DNA of 64,000 nucleotides from NCBI GenBank assembly GCA_001465935.1, contig LNKV01000002.1, forward strand, positions 1,426,001 through 1,490,000. Direction: 5' to 3'. The position numbers were made by a program, and so were the translations under genes. Origin of the DNA: Clarireedia homoeocarpa. Its lineage: Eukaryota; Ascomycota; Leotiomycetes; Helotiales; Rutstroemiaceae. Positions 42,241 to 54,431 of this stretch are shown in pieces. The notes beneath the pieces are model-generated. The model was not told where the DNA came from. It searched no databases and saw nothing but the letters and a program-made list of their open reading frames with translations. Every line of letters begins with the position of its first letter. The stretch's first letter is position 1.

Positions 42241-43531
42241 TCAAAGTCGTGCCTCATAATCTTCCAACAACGTTGCATCCTTAGATGAGTCGAGATCTGA
42301 TGACGCATCCGAACCCGAACTATACTCAGAATCAAACTCCCAAGGCTCGTCGACCAGATCATTGTCTAGAATCTCATTATCCGAATAGTCATCCGTGCAG
42401 CCAGGATCCTGATTGAGGTACCGGTCATCGTCAGTTACGAGGTACCTGAGCCAGCCCGGAAGGTGATCATAACTCCACATAGTTGGTATCACACTTAAAG
42501 GCGCAACGGCCGTCGGCTTAGACCCATATACACATTTAAGCGGCGCCGTATATTCAATTCCTGGTCTTGCTTCAAGGTAGCGAATGCGTGGAACAGGCCA
42601 ATCTAACGAGTCTCGCTTTCCGGTTGCTGAACAGAGGTTAGCAGTCACGTCGGAGCTGGTGAGTTTGGCATGTCATACGTTCTTGGAGTTTAGAATAGTA
42701 AGCTTTGAACTCCTCCATTAATGCTGATCTTTGCTTGGCTTCGTCAAAATAATTCTTCGACTCACCATCACCATCTGCGCTGGGCGTATCGACAGATATT
42801 GAGTCTTTAGTAGCAGGTACAGACTCGGTAAATATTACCCCTCTATCTGTGGACATAGGCCAATTATTCAGAACAACAACTATCTCTTCGCACATGTCAT
42901 ATGGTATCCATTGCAGCGAACCTGTATTCCACGTGTTATCACTTAGCCTTGCCGGATCCGTCCAACAACTGTCATTGAATGCAACAGTTTTGACTCGACG
43001 ATATGGGTGATGCCCAGCGTAGAAGCTCAACGACTGTGGGATAAAAGAAGGATATTGTCCACAATGGCTATTCTCGACGATCCACAAGGTATCAAGATCA
43101 GGCTGCATGTAGTGTCTGGGAAGCGGCCCATGCCTGTGGGACTCTGTCCACTTCGAATATTCACAAAACGTGTAGTATGGTAACCGTAGGCGGAAACCCT
43201 CCTGGAATGCTTCTCGACATGATTGCATTATCACTGAGATTCTGCTATATGTAGCAAATTTGCTTGAGACAATGTGAAGCTGGGGTTCAGAGAATGCATG
43301 TCTCCATATAAGTTGGCGTATCTCTAAAGGAAAATCTGGGAGCAGATGGAAAGACACCGAGCTTGTTGTAGGGTGATCGTCTAAAGAACTAGATGCCAGT
43401 TTCTGACACAAGCCTTGACACTCCGATTCTTTTTTGGTGGTGCTTTTTCCTACTGTAGACATTTTTGGATGTTGCAAAGAAGATATGTAATGAGCGGTTT
43501 TCGAAAAGCAGCAAGAACTTGAATTAGGCAT
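42241..43531 (-). CDS. 2EXR-domain protein (412 aa)
   Basis: Exons 43531..42679 and 42626..42241 join phase 1 (52-bp intron, GTATGA..CTAAC..TTCAG). The segment FHLLPDFPLEIRQLIWRHAF is the 2EXR motif (F..LP.ElR..IW..a), common in fungal proteins of unknown function and loosely like an F-box. A beta-rich body follows (TLWIVENSHC, RRVKTVAFNDSCW), also usual for the family. The C-terminus is acidic and Ser-rich (DDYSDNEILDNDLVDEPWEFDS). An ATG at 43462 (MSTVGKS) could be the true start, which would remove 23 residues. Function unknown. Confidence 0.82.
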
Positions 43532-43641
43532 CCGTCAACTTAACCGAGATCACATTAATCGTACCCTGTAATATAAGGCAAAAAGGGGAAGTAGAGGGAT
43601 TGTAGATTTTTGTTTAGGTCGCAGTACCAGATGGCATTCAT

Positions 43642-45041
43642 CTACCACAGCCATCCTCTACAAGACTTTGCTCCACACAAACACCTTTCACTTCCCTGCT
43701 GGCCGTCATCCTTTCCATCTACATAATCAAAGGTAAGTTCGGTCATTGGACGAATATCCTCTGTAGCGAAAAAGGCAAGATCATGCAGATTCTTCTCTGA
43801 ATAGTCGCCTACTCGAGCGAATATCCGCATGTTTGGCTCGCATGAGTGATTGAAGAACCGGCTTGGTCCAGAAAAGAATTCGCCATCGATAACATAGGGA
43901 TCGCCACGCAAGGTCTCATCGAGGCTGTTCTTATCCGTAAACTTGTCTAGGTCGAACAGGTAGAGGTCTTTTCTTTCGCTGACAATTGATTCGCTGCGGC
44001 GTTTGTTGGCCTCCGCGGACGTGATGATTTCTCCGATATAGCAGTCAATGAAAGCGCCTGCTTTGATTGGGAACTTGCTTCGAACTCCTGTAACTATTTA
44101 GTAACATAAGCATATCATGGAAGATCCAGACTTACCCCAACCGCGAGTGTCTGTGTGAAAGATTTGTAGCGGTATCTTTCGACCGCGGGCTACAATTCGA
44201 TTACCGCAAGTTTCGTCGCATGCACATGCCTCATGACACTCGTATATCGGAGCCACACTTTCGACTAACGCTGGCTTCAAGCAATCTTTACTGTTTCCGT
44301 TTGAAATGTAGGCGTACTGATCGTCTTCAGTAAGACCCGAGGTTACTTCCACATCCTCCAGGCAGTGACATGAGCTTCCATGGCACTTCTGGAGCTTACA
44401 CTCACAGCCAACTCGGAACTCAGGGTCCGCTCTGATTACCCCTTCTCGTAGGATAGACTTTTCGATGAATGTAAAATTGGCAGGGAGGGTCACATTCTCG
44501 TCTTTATTGACAATGGATATTGGATATTTGCTAGCGTTAGAAAAGCTGCGAATCTGACACCAGTGGCAATTCCCTGGAGACGGCTATATTTTGTTAGGTA
44601 CTGCTATGACCAAAGTTGCCAGATCAAAGATTGAAATCGAGGAAGCATTGCTTCATAGCCAGCCGGAATCGAATCGGCACAAATCGTCCAGAGAACGAAG
44701 ATCAATGTTGCTCGCACGGCAGGTTTTGATGGGGTGGAGAAGTCTTCATGCCATGTAGCTCAAAACTATAACATGCTAACAAATATCAGAAATAGCAGTA
44801 GATATATTGTTGAAGCTGGCTTGGGCTGCTCAAATCGATGAATAGGCGCACATGGCCTGCACTCAGAGTTGACTTCAATCTTGATGCGCCCACGTTGAAC
44901 GTCCAAGCATAAGGATTTGAAAAACCATTCCACACAACACTTTGTTGCTGCTGACGAAAGACAGAAATATACGAAAGAACTCACCTCGTCATGGCCAAAA
45001 TAATGATCCCGGTACGTTGCAGCCATTCTAGAAGTACCCAT
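43642..45041 (-). CDS. dim-5: DIM-5/Clr4-type histone H3K9 methyltransferase (316 aa)
   Basis: Proposed exons are 45041..44985, 44583..44136 and 44087..43642. The pre-SET zinc cluster has CECKLQKCHGSSCHC and YECHEACACDETCGNR. SET follows with RGWGVRSKFPIKAGAF, YIGEIITSAEANKRR, FFNHSCEPN (cofactor and catalytic site) and ELTFDY. Post-SET is CLCGAKSCRGWLW, with its three cysteines intact. The N-terminal NCHWCQIRSF matches Neurospora DIM-5, which lacks a chromodomain like this one. DIM-5 trimethylates H3K9, directing heterochromatin and DNA methylation. Introns 2 (48 bp) and the SET exons are secure. The first exon (MGTSRMAATYRDHYFGHDE, then a 401-bp intron) fits in phase and length but is less certain. 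Confidence 0.9.
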
Positions 45042-45275
45042 GAAAATGGGAGAAGAGCTTTCGCATTTGCCAAAAGAATGATATGGATGGGTGAACCTCG
45101 GCCCGCTCGCCGCTCTCTGACATGCAGGGCCATCTTAAAAAGCGAACTAGCTTGACCGCCTTACGGCAGAACCATAAATTTATTTTTCCTAAGTTTGCGC
45201 AAAACCGCAGCGGGGGACTTTTTTCCGTCGCAATTTGGAAGAGGTCAAGAACGAAACAAGAAAAAGAGCTTCACA
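45042..45275. promoter_or_regulatory. 234-bp divergent promoter between dim-5 and RRP1
   Basis: The two start codons face away from each other, so both promoters and leaders share this interval. It includes a run with TTTATTTTTCCTAAG and a CGCAAAACCGCAGCGG stretch. No named factor site is claimed. Confidence 0.6.
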
Positions 45276-46131
45276 ATGGCGAATGATATACGGGATACGA
45301 AGCTGGTCAAGGAATTGGCTGCAAATGGTATATTCTCATTCTTTCTATTCCTCAAAGTTTGGAAACAATTAACTAAGAAGCAAACCAGACAAACCAACCC
45401 GGGACCGCGCGCTCCTCTCCCTGCAAACTTATCTCTCCTCCGCCCGCGCGCTGACTCCCCTTGACTATCTGAAGCTGCATTCCGGACTTTTCTACTGCAT
45501 GTGGATGTGCGACCGACCCTTACCGCAGCAAGCTCTTGCATCCTCGCTCGCATCCCTCGTCCTTTCACTGCCGAAAAATAAGATCGTTGGTTTCTATAGA
45601 GGATTCTGGGAGATTATGAAGAAGGAATGGGAACGGATTGATGTGTTGCGGATGGAGAAGTTCTTGCTACTCGTGAGGAGGTATGTGGCTGTTGGCTTGG
45701 AGGTCGTGAGGGATAATTGGTCGGGGGAAGAAGGGGAAGAAGGGGAAGGCGAGGATGAAAATGTGGGTGAGGGAGTATTGAGGGTTGTGGAGGACATTCC
45801 GTGTCGAATTGGTGAGGGGGAAATGAGGGTACCGAACGGGATGAAGTTTCATGTGGTGGATATTTGGGTGGATGAGTTGGAGAGGGTGGGAATGTTGGAA
45901 GAGGATGTGGTAGGGACAGAAGAGGGAAAGCTAAAGCTGGAGAGGGCATTAAGGCCGTTGAGGAAGATGCAAAAGGATAGTATGAACAAGATTGTTAGAA
46001 ACAAGGCTAAGGATGCATTAGCGGATGAAAGGTTACCAGGAAACGAGAAAGCTGCGAGTGGTGATAAGGACGAGGATGAAGACGAGGACGAAGACGAGGC
46101 CGAGGAAGGATGGGGTGGAATCGAAGATTGA
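45276..46131 (+). CDS. RRP1: Ribosomal RNA-processing protein 1 (Nop52/Rrp1, 264 aa)
   Basis: Exons 45276-45327 and 45389-46131 join in phase 1 (61-bp intron, GTATAT..AACTAAG..CCAG). Other AG acceptors nearby give the wrong frame; CCAG|AC restores LAAN-DKPTRDRALLSLQTYLSS, the Rrp1 opening. The next part, LDYLKLHSGLFYCMWMCDRPLPQQALA and WEIMKKEWERIDVLRMEKFLLLVRRYV, is the Nop52 core. An acidic insert follows and the C-terminus is DEDEDEDEDEAEEGWGGIED. Rrp1 acts in the nucleolus in 27S pre-rRNA processing for the 60S subunit. The length is close to yeast Rrp1. It is convergent with the sphingoid base kinase gene (383-bp gap). Confidence 0.92.
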
Positions 46132-46514
46132 GAGACATACAGGTCGAAAGCTACCGGTCATATATTCAGATGTATACCAAGGACGTGGAACATGTGAAAT
46201 GAATAAGCTCTTGGCGTTAACGGCGTTAAGAACATCCAATATCCAAGTGTAAAAGTCGTATATCGTCTATAATAGAAGAAAATAAACATTCTGCAATCCC
46301 TAGAAAATTCGACTCTAAATCAAACCGCAGTGCAGATCTAGCTTGGGTATCATTTTAGGTCGACTGTGAAGAAAGCCCGAAATCAACAAAATAAATCAAA
46401 CGCCTCTTGCATATCTTTTCCATAACATGCTGTCCAAAATCAATCAAAACAAGAACACTATACTGTACTGTACGCTATCATACCGGATATAATTGTAAAT
46501 AGTGATATCGACAT
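46132..46514. other. Intergenic between convergent 3' ends
   Basis: A+T-rich terminator-type sequence between RRP1 and the sphingoid base kinase gene. Nothing else was seen. Confidence 0.6.
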
Positions 46515-48262
46515 TTAGACAGGACCAGGAGCCTCATACATATGACCACTTTTAGAGAGCACCGTACCTAAACCCTTATGTACTTCAGCCTGGAATGGCT
46601 GGAAAGGAATTCGTTCTCCATCTATACTTATATAACCGTCGCCTTGCTGTTTTGGAATGATTCTGTATCCTAAGATTTTCCTGTACCATACTGATGGCAT
46701 GTCGTAGAACTTGCCCGAATCGACTGAGAGCATCATTTTAATGGCAGATAGTCGGCTGATGTCGCCATTGATGCACACGAGGTCCATGTAGCCATCGTTG
46801 GGCAGAGCTGCTGGGAAGAAGTTGGCATCTGAGGACATATACCCCATCTAATATGATGGTTAGTACACACTTTGCTTAAGGTAGTCGAATCAGTACTCAC
46901 ATTTCCGCAGTAAAAATTACCCAACTTGTCATAGGGTACCAATTCCCACCCTTCTGGTAGTTTGTCATTGACAGTACCATATCTCAATGGAGGTAAACCG
47001 TCATCCATCCCGCTACTGGCTGAGGCATCATCATCCAGCAGATATTTGTAACCCCTCCTCTCACTAGTTGACTCGTGGTTGTTCATCTCTTTTCTATAGT
47101 GCTCCCTTATGCTAGGCTTGTCTTCAATCGCGACTTTGACAGCAATATCACAAGGATATATCGCCTTGCCAATGAGCCTCTCCAGGAATCCATAATAGAA
47201 TCGTGCGGATCCCATCCACCTGATATTCTCTGTAGCCAAATCGGCTTCCGCCACGATTCCTACAGACTGCGATAGAAAGCTGAGTGTCCTTGTTTCTCCT
47301 TGGGTAATCGATATCAAATCCAGTGGTGTGGGTATTCCTTTTATGATAGCCAATATAGCCATGCTAGCGCTGTCCGTCCCATTTAAGTTGCAACTCATGG
47401 CATTCCCACTTCCACAGGGCACATGCGTCACAGCAATCTTCGACAAAGCTTTCTTCGCATCAAATCTTTTCCCAAGCCCATTGAATACTTCGTGCGGTAA
47501 CCCGTCTCCGGAACAACAGACAACCATGTCAAATGCTTCTACATCCATTTCTGCTGCAATAGTGACTGCTTCTCCTTGGTATCTAGTCTTCACCATATCT
47601 ATACTGCAATGCGCCGCTTTCAGTAGTGGCTCGACATCTCGGTTGTACCATTTCTCTGCTTTTCCTTGACCACTATGAGGATTTACCAGAACTTTTGCTC
47701 GTTTTCGTCTTTGCGACTCGCCATATGCTCGGTCTAGCAACTTTGTGATCCATTTCTCAACTGCTTCGGCAGAGAGACTTTCGATGGAGTATGTGAGATC
47801 TGCTGGTTTAACTCTTGTCTTCGAAGCCGGCGATGCGAATCGAATCGTGATCTGTGAGTTCTCTATTTCTGCCCAAAGAACATTGTAGAACGGGATGGAC
47901 CGTGTGTTCGCGGAACCTGCGGCCTGTGAGTTTACGAATTTTTGCGAATGTACTCAGACTATACATACTAGCAGCAAACGGCCAAAGTCCACAGCAAGTT
48001 GTACCCTCCTTGTCAAAAGTCTCATCTGTACGCACATTAGCACAAATATTTTTGAACATGAGCAGCATCTCCCGCCATACGCACCCAACACAATCAATGA
48101 ATCTGTCCCCAGCGTCAGCGACGCATTCCTGCCCACTGTTAATGTAGCATCCCTCACGAAGGACTGCTCTCGCCCAAGTTCCTCGTTCGCCCCTCCTGTC
48201 GCATCGATGAATGGATGGTTTGAATCCATAGAAGTAGCCATTTTTACCGAGGTATCCTTCAC
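46515..48262 (-). CDS. Sphingoid long-chain base kinase (Lcb4/Lcb5 type, 527 aa)
   Basis: Exons 48262..48085, 48025..47969, 47916..46901 and 46847..46515 give 528 codons; introns are 52-59 bp. The second exon contributes CCGLWPFAA, joined by CCGCAG|GT to SANTRSIPFYNVLWAE; an earlier AG breaks the frame. The catalytic DAGK-type domain has AKVLVNPHSGQGKAEKW (nucleotide loop), VVCCSGDGLPHEVFNGL and HVPCGSGNA. The C-terminal half contains GIVAEADLATENIRWMGSARFYYG and DGERIPFQPFQAEVHKGLG, as in sphingosine kinases. It phosphorylates dihydrosphingosine/phytosphingosine at membranes. An alternative start, MATSMDS (48241), would remove seven residues. Confidence 0.92.
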
Positions 48263-49196
48263 ATGCTCTCTCGTATGCGCGATGTTTTTCTTGCTGCCAA
48301 CTTATAAAATCATTCTACAAAGATCGCAATAGGGTATCATAAAATCAAGAGGTCATGTAAAAGATGGAATGATTTCTTTGTTGCAATTGCAATGCAAGTT
48401 CAAGCATAGTCTGACGTCCGCAGGCGCCCAAAGACGCAGGGTCAAATAACCTGCATGGGGAAGAGATGCCAAGCTTCAATGTTGATTGTACTGTACTCGT
48501 ATAACGGAACCGAACTTCTCCGGTCCTTCAAATCAAGTGGGACAATCATGCGACTGGCAACCGGTGATTATATGCGGTAATTATTGGTTCGATCTGCTTG
48601 CTTCTATTTAAATATAAATACACGAAGAAGCATCGTGCTTTGCGCATCGAAGATTTTCTAGAATATGTAGCAGACGCAACCTCCTGCTGATCTTCCTGCG
48701 AACAGATAATCACTACAATAATGCACTACAAAGCGTATTTGGTCACTGGTCACTGTAACTATTTCAATATTGGTCTCGATATCCTTCCAACCAGGACGCG
48801 TGGCCAGGTCGCCAAATTTCACAATAAGGAGCAACACAAACAATCACATGCAAGCCAGGAACACCTTGTATGTAACTAATGCAGGAACAAACTTTGGTAT
48901 CGGCTGAGGAGGATTCAAAATGTTGATTTGCAGCGCCCCTGGTTCTAGATTGACTCCATGTGCTTTTCCCCGCGCAAATTCCACCCAATCCATCATGGCT
49001 CGGTAACAAAATAGTCTGGCATACCTTCAACAAGACTCTGAATGAAGTACGGGCGCCTTTAGCTGAGCCTGCTTCAGACTTCCAACGCCTCCCTATTTCC
49101 CTTTCGTCTCCTTCAAAGCTGCACCTGTCCTTAAGTTCCATTAAATTTTGGACATGGAAACTGCTGGTACAGATTTCATGACCCGTCACCATTCAC
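48263..49196. other. Intergenic, no gene seen
   Basis: A minus-strand frame at 48764-49192 (142 codons) overlaps the SEC26 3' flank, lacks motifs and has irregular composition. I do not call it. Confidence 0.55.
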
Positions 49197-52100
49197 TCAA
49201 GCTACTTCGCCAACCTTATTCAGTCCTTTTAGGGAACCAAGACTTAATGCGAGACCTTGCGATCTGCTTCGAATTCGAACAAATCCAGTTACTGGCCCAT
49301 CCTCACCCTCTTTCTCAATGCTAAGATTAGCAAGAGCATCCTCACCTGTAATTATTAGCACTTAGACAATGAGCAACAGGACATATCAACTTACCAAAAA
49401 CACTTCGTGCGTAAAGGTTAGCACTCAAGAACTGGCAGTCGCCCTTCAATGATGCCTCAGGTGTTAAGCAGCTCATGTTTGTGCAAGCCATGAGTTGCTT
49501 GAGGAAATCACGTAACGACTTGGCCTTGGAGTTGATGTTGACCTTATTTTCCCACTCAAATTCAGTCCACATCGTGCGGAACTGGGTTTCTGTGCAAACC
49601 GCAGGTTGAATGTAGTCCATAATGTCGACATGCACATCATTCAAGATAACAACATTGCTTTCAGTTGAGCTTGCACCATCGTATACCACATTTCCAAAGA
49701 TGACACCGGTATCTGTTGAAGAAACCTTGATCGTAGCCTGCACATTCTGGAAATCGTGTGGGCCAAGGTTTTGCGTAGTTGGTCTTTCCACAACTTTCAG
49801 ATCTCCTAACGTAGCAAATTCCACGGACAAGTTCTGTAGGGTCTCGGTTGTTTGGTTTACCAGTAGTACATCTAGGACGATGTCAAATTGATGTACAGTG
49901 ACATAGGCTTCAGCGTAGACGGGGTCGGAAAAGCCTGTGAGCTGTACGACTCTGCTAAGTTTCGACGATAGATCCTCAACCGAGGAGCCTCCACCAGTTG
50001 CCATTTCCAGATCTAACTCCATTTCATCTGCTCCAGCCATCGTGTTCTTCTTTGCGAGCTGTCGAATGGAGACGACGTCATCAACTTGGACTGCGGCTTT
50101 CGCCTTCTCCACAGCTTCCTTGGCTGCTCGTTTTTTGTCTTCAGCCTGAACCATTGCTCGGAATGCTTTCCTTGTATCATCCAGGAATATAGTCTCAAGA
50201 TCTTTGTACTGCGTGAACTCGGCGAGCGACCTTACACAAGACATGATTCTGTCAACAGAATCTTCATCGATTGGAGCCTTTACAAATTGTGATTGGCCAA
50301 CACGAATGATCGAAATCATAATCAACATGGCCTCAGCGCGCAATGCATTTGTTCTAGCAGCATCTGAAGAGATTTCGGAATGACGCATAACAAGCTTCGT
50401 GAGCGTAGAAGAAAGCACTGAAGCAAGATAGTAGTCTCCGTCGAGAATAAGTTGACGTAGAGGTGGTTTTTGTGCTGCTTTAATAGCCTCCAACTTTGCT
50501 GCAACGGCAGACTGACTGGTAAGGGCACTTTCGGTGGCATACGTACCATCAGCCAGGACTCTACTTGGAGCCGACTTAGCGTGGCCATTGACTTGTTCCT
50601 GTTCCTTTGGCGGCTCCTGTCCATCCGCCATTTCGTCTAAAAGACGCTGTTCGGAGGCCAAAATCGGGATCTCGCCTAAACTCGCCCGTATGCGTTTCCA
50701 AGCATCCCTGATATCGCTCGCTTCCAGGGAATATTCTCCAACGATCCAGAGCGCACCTCTGTAAACTTTCCCAGCCCGAACCTCGCTCAAAGTTGAAACT
50801 AAGCGCTCGACAATCGATGGGCGCAGTTTAGGGAATTTCTCAACTACCTCCTTTACAAAGGAAATTACGTCAACTGCAGAGGTATTATTGAAGTCGGCAA
50901 TGAAATCCATCAGAAGCCCGACCACACTTGCAGCAACTTCTGAGAACTTTATTGCGCATTGATGAATGGAATGGATCAGAAGTTGTCGATATTCCGCATT
51001 CTTCTCATATTCCTGGTCCACAGTCTTCGACAACTCTTTCTTTAGGAGCAAGACGACGTCCTCTACATTTTTACTGGACACCATTTCCAATGCTATTTCC
51101 AGGGCTTTTCGTCGGACATCAATATCTGGGCTAGAGAGAACACGGAGGATTTCCATGATCAAATCATCCAGAATGCCCTCATTTTTCTGCCTTAACACGT
51201 CGACACGATCGAGCACAATTAACTTCACGTTGTTGTCGGCCTCCTTGATGCTAAGCTCGATAAACTTGGACGCTGCTGCCTTTACAGCTACTGGGTTGCT
51301 AGTCAATGCTGTGAGCGACGAAGCAGCTTCGTAAACAACTGTTGTAGCACCGGCTTCTAGCAGATCAAAGATAAGTCGTAGATATCGTGCCTACGTTGAT
51401 TAGTCTAGTTCCGCACAATGGACGTGAACTCTACCTTATTTTGTGAATTTTGAACTGCATCCTTCCTAATGAACTCCAATTCGACCAACTGGAGAAGCTC
51501 ATCAGCGTTTGGAATTCCATCAAAAACACTGCTGAGGTAGGCCAGAGCCTTGTCATTGCTAATGCTAACAAGTGCAGCAAAAGCATTGCGCTTGCAGGTA
51601 TGATCACTCTCTGTCTCCAGAAATGTGGCTAATAATTCAGGCGCATCTGGAATTAAATGCTCTGAGTGTTGGTAGATGGAAGCAATGGCGAAAACTGCAT
51701 TTTTGCGAACGTATGCATGGCGATGCTCGAGGCATCCTCTTGCAGGAGTGAGAAGGGGTTCAATAAGTTCGGGTTCGCGAAGCTTGCACAGGTATCGTAA
51801 AGTATTGCCTCGAATGTATTCGTTAGGGTGCTGGAGATCATTTCTAATGCCATTGCTGTAGTAAAATCAATATAAGACAAGTACGTGCACTTTCAAGCAT
51901 TATCTTACCAGACTAAGATCATCTCCTGCTTAAGCTTTCCAGTAGCATCCAATTTTGGGCACACTTCATAGTAGAAGTAGAGAAGCTTCTTCAACGGTTT
52001 GTACTTTGAAGGCATAACAAATCGAATGATATGCATAAGTAATTGAGGCATTGGGTCGCCATTCAACATAACTGTGAGAATGAGCTTCATAGTCTCGACT

Positions 52101-52213
52101 TTGCTCTCATCTGTGCCCTTTTCCAGCTGCGTTTTCAAATCGGACACCGAAGGTACGTCTGCGGCATTGTCTTGGTGTACCAAGCTGTACGACTGCTCCA
52201 AGAAAGTCGCCAT
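49197..52213 (-). CDS. SEC26: Coatomer (COPI) beta subunit Sec26 (956 aa)
   Basis: Exons 52213..51909, 51855..51435, 51390..49395 and 49345..49197 give 957 codons; introns are 44-53 bp. The N-terminal two thirds are adaptin-like helical repeats (LQHPNEYIRGNTLRYLCKL, HRHAYVRKNAVFAIASIYQH, DIDVRRKALEIALEMVSS). A charged linker (DKKRAAKEAVEKAKAAVQVDD) leads to the appendage-type domain (FSDPVYAEAYVTVHQFDIVLDVLLVNQT, then the platform TEFEWENKVNINSKAKSLRDFL). The last exon ends RSRSQGLALSLGSLKGLNKVGEVA. Beta-COP is part of the F-subcomplex of the COPI coat and acts in Golgi-to-ER transport. Length and ends match the family. Transcribed divergently from MAGO. Confidence 0.95.
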
Positions 52214-52627
52214 GTTGGCAGTATTCGAAATGGTGAAGCAGAATGATGTTTCGTCCGTTCGTGATGCTTGCGGTACTATATATTAAGGGTGGAAATCTGA
52301 GCTCAAGATGGTGCGTCTTTATTAAGTTGTGGCAGATCGATGTTGAAGAGTTTTAGAGAACAAGGCATCTGCCATAAAATTATTCGTGAGGTGAAGGAAC
52401 GCGTTGGCGGGTTGCGCATCAGACATTCATCTTCTGGGAATATTATCACAACGGTGTCCAGCTTTCTGATGCTGTGTGTTCAGAAGACTAGCGCGGCCAG
52501 TGGTTCTAACCTTAGGCCGAAAGGAACATCCCCGCCAATTCTACCTAGTAGATCCCGCCGGGTCGGTATCAAAAGCTTCAGGCTCCTTGTTGAATTTCAC
52601 CACGGTGAACAGAAAATTACATTCATC
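52214..52627. promoter_or_regulatory. 414-bp divergent intergenic region between SEC26 and MAGO
   Basis: The two start codons are back to back. It holds both promoters and 5' leaders; no specific site is claimed. Confidence 0.55.
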
Positions 52628-53370
52628 ATGTCAAACCCAAATGAGCCATTTTATATTCGATACTAGTAAATGCCCCTCTTCTTATGACTTTATACATGTT
52701 CAAATCCTAATCTTTTTCCATAACAGTTCTGGGCACAATGGCCGACACGGTCACGAATTTCTGGGTGAGCATTGACAGCTTTCTGCGGAGCGCGCATCGA
52801 CTGACGGTTACTCTAGAGTTCGACTTCCGGGTACTAGGAGACGGAAGAAGTGCGTCGGCACGTTATGCGAACAACTCCAATTATCGGAATGACTCCCTCA
52901 TTCGAAAAGAAAGTACGTGGAATGCCATGCATTGCCATGCAGAACCAAGTGTCATGGCTAACTCAATGGACGCGCAGTGTGTGTGAGTTCGTTGATGATT
53001 GAGGAGATCAAACGAATCATCAAGACAAGTGAGATCATGAAGTATGTCTTCCGGGTTTCGATGTTTTCGCGCAATAGGACTCACATTTGGATAGGGAAGA
53101 TGATAGCAAATGGCCACAAAAGAATAAAGATGGACGTCAGGAATTAGAGATCAAGATGGGCAGTGAACTTATCTCATTTGAGGTATGAGCTATTTTACAT
53201 CAATCCATCCAGCTACTAATGATTTACAGACCGCCAAAATTGGATCGCTAGTCGACGTTACAGAATCCCAGGATCCCGAAGGTCTTCGAGTATTCTACTA
53301 TCTTGTGCAAGATCTGAAAGCATTGGTGTTTTCATTGATAGCTCTGCACTTCAAGATCAAGCCGATCTAA
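52628..53370 (+). CDS. mago: Mago nashi, exon junction complex core protein (154 aa, six exons)
   Basis: Exons 52628-52665, 52727-52764, 52817-52912, 52978-53041, 53095-53182 and 53230-53370 give 155 codons. The joined protein reads FYIRYYSGHNGRHGHEFLEF, FRVLGDGRSASARYANNSNY, EIKRIIKTSEIMKEDDSKWP, GRQELEIKMGSELISFETAK, then DPEGLRVFYYLVQDLKALVF and ends HFKIKPI. This is Mago nashi throughout, with the ending identical to animal proteins. Mago pairs with Y14 and locks eIF4A3 onto spliced mRNA, so it acts in the nucleus and on exported mRNP. No single reading frame covers more than a third of the gene, so simple ORF calling would miss it. Confidence 0.95.
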
Positions 53371-54431
53371 ATTTCATGTATAGAGAGGTTGAGAGAAGTT
53401 TGGGAGTAAGGCGTTAGATATCTGCAGACAAAAGGATACCAGGAGATTAGGAAAATTGAATATCATCTTCCAGAAATGATTCTCCAAGTGTTCTGGGCGA
53501 ACAAAGCTATGAATCGGCACTATTCTCTTCCATCTTCCAGGTTTGATGCGAATGATGATGCTGTCAATTCGGTTACATGTGGTCGTTTCAGCGAGCTCTG
53601 GCTAATTATGATCTGCATATTGAACGTCAATGACTTTGTTTCATGCTGTAATTACTCACAAAAGATGTCTCTTTTCATTTCTCGGTGCGCGGTCTGGAAT
53701 CTAGTCCCTCAGGCCGTCCATCGACTCATTAATCTCTACAGATTCTTTGCTATACGGTGGCCAGAAGAGCATATCCAAAGTTTGCGGAGCCACTAAGACC
53801 AGCCGCCCTTTCACTGTAACACCAGCATCACATTGTAACAAGAGCATGCCTCGTTTCACACAACGGAAGAGCCCAGATAACCCGGTGTGCCAATCGAAGA
53901 TTTGCACCCACTACCTGTTCTCGGCTTCCCGAGTACAAAGTTCCCTGAGAAAATCCATCAGACTTCCAGTTTCCATGTTGCAAAACGAGTAAAGCGATGC
54001 ACCAGGTGGAATGCAAGTCATTCGTCTCAGATACTAACCAGCACAGCTAAAAAGTTTCCATGATCGACTTGATCTTAAACCCATCCTCGTCTTGAGTAAT
54101 CTGAAGGCGTTTCTTGGTGTGTTATCCACATCTTGAAGATTTCCTATCAATTTCTTTTTATATCCTGCGGGGAACAGAACGAGGCTGCGCACTAAGCTCA
54201 ATTGGTCTAGTCTGAAAACAATCCAATCGCATGGCATTGCTCCGATCCATACCTACTTTATCATACAGTATTCTTCCAGGTTTCCATCTTTTCGATACCG
54301 TCAAAGCCCATTTCAATTCGAACAAACCCGGTCATGTTCATCTAAACTTCTGATTTATTTCATTTCATTTTTCCTCTGTATCATTAGATTTTTTTCTCCT
54401 TCAACTGCCTGGCCGGCCCCGGCGCGATCAA
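53371..54431. other. Intergenic, no gene seen
   Basis: Frames of 60-106 codons on both strands share no coding character. The right part is the GID4 promoter. Confidence 0.55.

Noticed and set aside
48764..49192. 142-codon minus-strand frame downstream of SEC26
   Set aside because: It lies in the SEC26 3' flank, lacks motifs and has no splice-linked partner.
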